This document shows positions 60,001 to 64,000 of a stretch of 64,000 bases of DNA, piece after piece. The translations under genes and the position numbers were made by a program. Numbering within the stretch: the first letter of the stretch is position 1; every line of letters begins with the position of its first letter. Source of the stretch: Castor canadensis (taxonomy: Eukaryota > Chordata > Mammalia > Rodentia > Castoridae); contig NC_133397.1 in NCBI RefSeq assembly GCF_047511655.1, positions 42,484,001 to 42,548,000 on the forward strand, read 5' to 3'. The notes beneath the pieces are model-generated. The model saw only the letters and a program-made list of their open reading frames with translations. It made no database searches and was not told the origin of the DNA.

Positions 60001-61833
60001 AAGGAAAGGAGGAAAGAAAAAAAACTACCATGCAGTATTTTAAGGAAACTTTAAGGTGCATCATTTCATAAAGTTAAAAATCCTGCTGCATTGTAAATAC
60101 CTACCCTTTCTTACACATTTTATGCAAGTTTATGTTTACATATAGTGGGTTTGCTTAGCTTACAGTTGCTCCTACCCCCAATTAATTGGATAGTTGCTCA
60201 ATTAAGCAATTGTGAACAACACAAGAGAAGACCTTGTATTTCAATACTTAGATAAAGGGGTTAGGACATAAAAGAAAATTTGCAGAGCATTGCAAATGTT
60301 TGAAAATCTCAGAAGGCAACATTCCAGAAGTGAGTTTTCCAACAAATTAAAGTTGATAAATGTTAACTGATAGGGTAACACCATACATTTCTCCAAGATA
60401 CATAGTATATGGGATCTTAACAAGGAAATATGTCTAGGGAAAAGGTAGAAGAAAATCATGAAACAAGATAAATATTTTTTATATTATGAAAAGCACTTTA
60501 AGTAAAGATCTTAAAAGTGATAACTATTTTTCATATATATAATCCTGTATCCATGTCTTATTGCTTATTTTAATATTTGAAAAATGATATACCACATTGA
60601 GCATAAACTTCTTAAATGCTGGGCTTATTCAGAGAAGGCATTTGAGCAATGAGTTTTCTGGCCTTGTTTGCAATAGACTAAGAATAAAAATCAGTGCAGA
60701 AGTTGAGCATGCATTTCTTTGGATTACAGAATTTATCAGGTCCATTTAGCAGCATTGCTATAGAGAGAATCATAGGTATAATTAAAAAAAAAAACTTGTT
60801 GGGTTAAAATCAACAACTGAGAAAACCAAGCAAAAATAAAAGATAAAGTTGATAGCATGCAGGAATTTGGTTTGATGAGAAGATGGAGAAGCAAATTAAC
60901 ATGTAATAAAGTTTAGACATTGAAGATCAATAAAATTTGTGGTTTCTGTTTTATCTTTGCTGTGGTTATGTAGGTTTGCTTTTAAAGTTTTATACAAGGA
61001 ATTTTCTATAAAGGTTTTAGGGCTTTAATATGGAATGGCTGTGGCTTAAGATATGACATATATTGATAAAATAGTGGGTTAATTTCCAAATGAACCTCAT
61101 CTTGTGTGTGAGATAATGGGCTTTGCTGCATGCAGAGGCAATTGCAGGTTTAATATACTTGGTGTGTACATCAATCTTGCTAAATCAATCATTATAAATT
61201 ATCTCACAAAGGTGCCTGCAATTCAGTGGCAAAGCCTCAAGTGGAAAACCAGCAAAGTTTACCCAACAAATTAACACAGGGATTTACTTTATTGTTGCTC
61301 AAATAGGATTCTCAATGAATATCCAGGTATGATCATCAATACTTATTACACAAAGCATCCTTTGCCTCATGCATCCTCCTGTGTTTTGCACAGCACCTAA
61401 AAGGCTTGTACAGATTTATTGAGAAACAAATTCTCTAGGTCCAGATCCCAGTTCTTGCAAAACTGTGAATTTGTTGCAACAATTCACAGTTCTCTCTAAT
61501 ATAAGTTTCTATAGCATCACTAAAACCTGAGAGTCTAACAAGTAACTCTGACACTGACAAAAAAGATGAAGAATATTGCATTTCTAGTTTGCATCCATAG
61601 GTATCTCTTGAAAATAAATTTCTAATGGTGAATAAAGATAAGGTGTCCATGTTAGCCTGAAATGACATATGTGAAGGTCTTTGATTTCTAATTCAACTTA
61701 TGAGCTTTCAAAAAAGAAAGAACATAGGAAGAGCCCCCTGTCCTTTCCTGCAACCAAGCTTCAATGCCTATTCTTACTTACTTTTCAAGCATCCTGAAGA
61801 CATCATCATCCTCTGCATCAAGAGTCCTTAAAA
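54067..61833. other. Long unique non-coding stretch, 7.8 kb
   Basis: The largest repeat-poor block. No exon, domain or RNA gene is recognised. A perfect hairpin at 59182-59210 is listed separately. The part 61080-61330 contains homeodomain-type ATTA/TAAT and CAAT motifs in a non-repetitive context. It is a conceivable conserved non-coding element, but this cannot be tested here. Confidence 0.45.
59182..59210. other. Perfect 12-bp inverted repeat with 5-base loop
   Basis: CTGAATATTTAA and TTAAATATTCAG are exact reverse complements separated by CATGC. It could be a cruciform or hairpin site or the core of a palindromic DNA transposon. No neighbouring gene suggests a terminator role. Confidence 0.85.
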
Positions 61834-62052
61834 AGGCTGAGTACTGGTGGCTCACTTCTGTAATCTTAGCTATCCAGGAGGCAGAGATGAGGAGGACCAA
61901 GGTTTGAAACTAACCCCGAGCAAATAGTTCATGAGACCCCATCTGAAAAATACCCAACACAAAACAGGGCTAGTGGAGTGGCTCAAGTGGAACAGCACCT
62001 GCCTGGCAAGTGTGAGACCCTGAGTTCAAATGCCAGAAAGGCCAAAAAGAAG
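61834..62052 (+). repeat. Dimeric B1-dID-like SINE, plus strand
   Basis: The most complete SINE here. The B1-like left half has GTACTGGTGGCTCACTTCTG, TAATCTTAGCTATCCAGGAG and CAGAGATGAGGAGGACC, then GCAAATAGTTCATGAGACCC. A short A-rich linker leads to the ID-like half with GGCTAGTGGAGTGGCTCAAG, CACCTGCCTGGCAAG and CCCTGAGTTCAAATGCC. The order fixes the orientation of the other copies in the window. Confidence 0.88.
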
Positions 62053-62292
62053 TCATTGCTGTTTTATGTAATCTTTTTTATGCAAATAGAAATTTCATAT
62101 TTAACATTTTCCATCTTTTTTCCAATATATGTATCAAATATACACATGTAAATGTATAAACAGATATGCATACATATCTAGTATGTGGCAGAATCTGGCT
62201 CCAATCCACTGCTTTTGGTTCTTTCTCTTAAACAATATCAAAGCTGATTTCAACAGAAGACATCTTTCAGGTATTGGATGGAATAGGATTTG

Positions 62293-62397
62293 TATTTTTT
62301 ATTTTATTTTATTTTTTCGTGGCACTGGAGATTGATTTTAGGGATTCGTACTTGCTAGGCAGATGCTGTACCACTTGAGAAATTCTACCAGCCCAAA
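62293..62397 (-). repeat. ID-like SINE, minus strand, with target-site duplication
   Basis: A T-rich tail followed by GGCACTGGAGATTGATTTTAG, CTTGCTAGGCAGATGCTG and ACCACTTGAG is an ID-type monomer read in reverse. GAATAGGATTTG (62281-62292) and GAATACGATTTG (62398-62409) are a 12-bp target-site duplication with one mismatch. Confidence 0.85.
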
Positions 62398-62409
62398 GAA
62401 TACGATTTG

Positions 62410-63554
62410 AACTCTACTACTACTCTGAGTTCTTTCACCTGCTTTCAGTTTGAATGGACAGATTATTGGCAGAAAGCAGACATACTTCTGCACAGAGTAC
62501 AGGTATGTATATCTATTAACTTGCCCTGCTTGTTTTCCTGATGCTTAAAAAAGGAAATAGTAAACATGACTCTTTCCTAGTATGCTTAATAATATAAATA
62601 TTAAAAGTAGTACTGTAATAAAAGACATCTTTGTTGATCTACATGATATACTGGCATGCTCTGGCCACATATCAGGCACTGTTCATTTCCCCATGTGATT
62701 CCTATTTAGAACAGGTGCCTCTGTAGGCCAATAATAGTCATCTCTGGCTGAGAACATGCTTCTCTCACTTCTCCAAAGGTCATCTAAAATGGCTGCGTGA
62801 TGGAGTGGCCAGATGACTTTAGATATAAAAACCTCTTTCAGCCCATTACGAGCTACTTTTGGCTAATAGGATTTCATATCACTCTGCTATACCCCTCTCC
62901 TCCACCCCACTGCTTACTTCTGGCTCTGAGCCCAAGTCATCAAATTCAAATATTTAAAAGCATTATGATTCTACTTGGAATTACTTGCATTTTAATTTTG
63001 TATAATACTTATACAGGTAACCTAATCGTCCAACTTGACTCCAGATGATATCATAAAATGTACAACACAACTAAAAGGATATTCCAATTTTTTCTAATTG
63101 GCCTTCATATGAAAATGTGGAAAGGCTTTCAGCTTACTAAATTATTCAGTGGTACTATGCATTCTCTAAATTTATTACCCTTGGCTGATCTAGTTTTAAA
63201 CATAAAATAAATGGTAGAATCTGAAATTTAAAAGTGCAATAAATAGAACTGTCTTTGAAAGTGGCTGTAAAGAAACTTCCATTTTCATAATTCACTGACA
63301 GTGACTATGTAGCATCAGAAATATTTTGATGAAAAGTTGAACAAAAGTGAGAGAAGCATCCAGCTAAACTAACATTTAGTACTCTAACTTTGGGACCACA
63401 TGAGGATAAGTAATCACCTATTTCTGGTTAATTGCTTCACACATATTCCTGTTTTTAACACTTTTGCAGCAAATTAGACAGGACAACTAAATGTGTTATA
63501 GAAATTGTGTTAAAGATCACATATTACTCCACTTGATTTTTGCACTGTTACAGT

Positions 63555-63558
<4 letters not shown>
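62410..63558. other. Unique non-coding sequence
   Basis: About 1.1 kb, no recognised gene or repeat. Confidence 0.5.

Positions 63559-63608
<50 letters not shown>
63559..63608. repeat. (AG)n microsatellite, about 50 bp
   Basis: A pure AG dinucleotide run of roughly 25 units. The Arg-Glu repeat frame across it is not a gene. Confidence 0.95.
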
Positions 63609-63611
<3 letters not shown>

Positions 63612-63679
63612 AGCAAAAGTAATAAAAGTAAAATTAGATGTGAAATGTCTCTTGATGTATTTTTTTTCTTTCTTGGTTG

Positions 63680-63905
63680 TTTTTTTTTCAGTACTGGATT
63701 GAACCCAGAGTTTCATAGATGCTAGGCAAGCACTCTACCACTTAAGCCACACCCCCATCTTTTTGTTTTTATTTTATTTTTGAGATTGGTTTTTATTTTG
63801 TTTGATATTGTTTTGTTTTTGATATTGGTAATCTTGAACTCATGACCTGCTTGTCTCCATTTCCTGAGTTACTGGGATTATAGGCATGTGCCAGCTCACC
63901 TGACT
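63680..63905 (-). repeat. Dimeric B1-dID-like SINE, minus strand
   Basis: After a T-run, AGTACTGGATTGAACCCAG, GCTAGGCAAGCACTCTACC and CCACTTAAGCCAC give the ID-like half. A long TTTTG/TTTTA linker follows, then CTTGAACTCATGACCTGC and TTACTGGGATTATAGGCATG give the B1-like half. The linker is longer than in the other copies. Confidence 0.8.
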
Positions 63906-64000
63906 TGATGTAGTTTAAAGTAGCAAAGTTTTGATTTGACCATTGCCTTCATTCATTTTTGAAATCACTATTTTAACAGAGAGTATTTCTTATCATACAA

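Noticed and set aside
61435..61668. 77-codon frame on the minus strand with protein-like composition
   Set aside because: No family is recognised, no splice context is seen, and length is within chance for a window of this size.
63559..63608. Arg-Glu repeat protein frame
   Set aside because: It is the translation of the (AG)n microsatellite. The same applies to the Ser-Leu frame over (TC)n at 19050-19138 and the His-Thr frame over (GT)n at 33349-33389.

Overview
The window reads as non-coding DNA from a mammalian nuclear genome. It is AT-rich and dense in LINE-1 (L1), SINE, LTR and old DNA-transposon copies, and I found no host protein-coding gene, tRNA, rRNA or CRISPR array. The SINEs are dimers with a B1/7SL-like left part (GGCTCA...TGTAAT...GGAGGCAGAG) joined to an ID/tRNA-like right part (GTGGCTCAAG...CCCTGAGTTCAAA). 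That is the B1-dID type known from squirrel-, dormouse- and beaver-related rodents. With the L1 type, this points to a rodent outside the mouse/rat group, possibly a beaver relative. The species assignment is inference.

Layout: 1-14.3 kb is mostly unique sequence with a few SINEs, L2/MIR relics, MaLR/ERVL-type LTRs and a MER5A-like DNA transposon. 14.3-15.4 kb is an ancient L1 3' end on the minus strand. 17.2-22.9 kb is a cluster of MIR, MER5A, LTR, SINE and truncated L1 copies with a long (TC)n tract. 23,651-30,626 is a near-full-length L1 on the minus strand (L1-A) with a perfect 15-bp target-site duplication. 30.6-40.7 kb is a spacer with an older L1, a MIR and an LTR nested inside another LTR. 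40,753-47,560 is a second near-full-length L1 on the plus strand (L1-B). 47.6-64 kb is largely unique sequence with scattered LTR, DNA-transposon, L1 and SINE relics and an (AG)n tract.

L1-A and L1-B lie in inverted orientation with their 5' ends facing each other across about 10.1 kb. Both keep the full L1 plan (5'UTR, coiled-coil ORF1, endonuclease/reverse-transcriptase ORF2, 3'UTR with a G-rich strand and A-rich tail), and both are broken by stops and frameshifts. Manual alignment gave the most interesting signals. A 391-bp stretch of ORF2 has no substitutions between the copies, although sampled flanks differ by about 5-11%, and it carries two frameshifts common to both. This is best explained by gene conversion between the inverted copies. 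Two in-frame ORF2 stops are also common to both copies outside that tract, which suggests a shared ORF2-defective source mobilised in trans.

All repeat-family names come from recalled consensus features, not from a database search.
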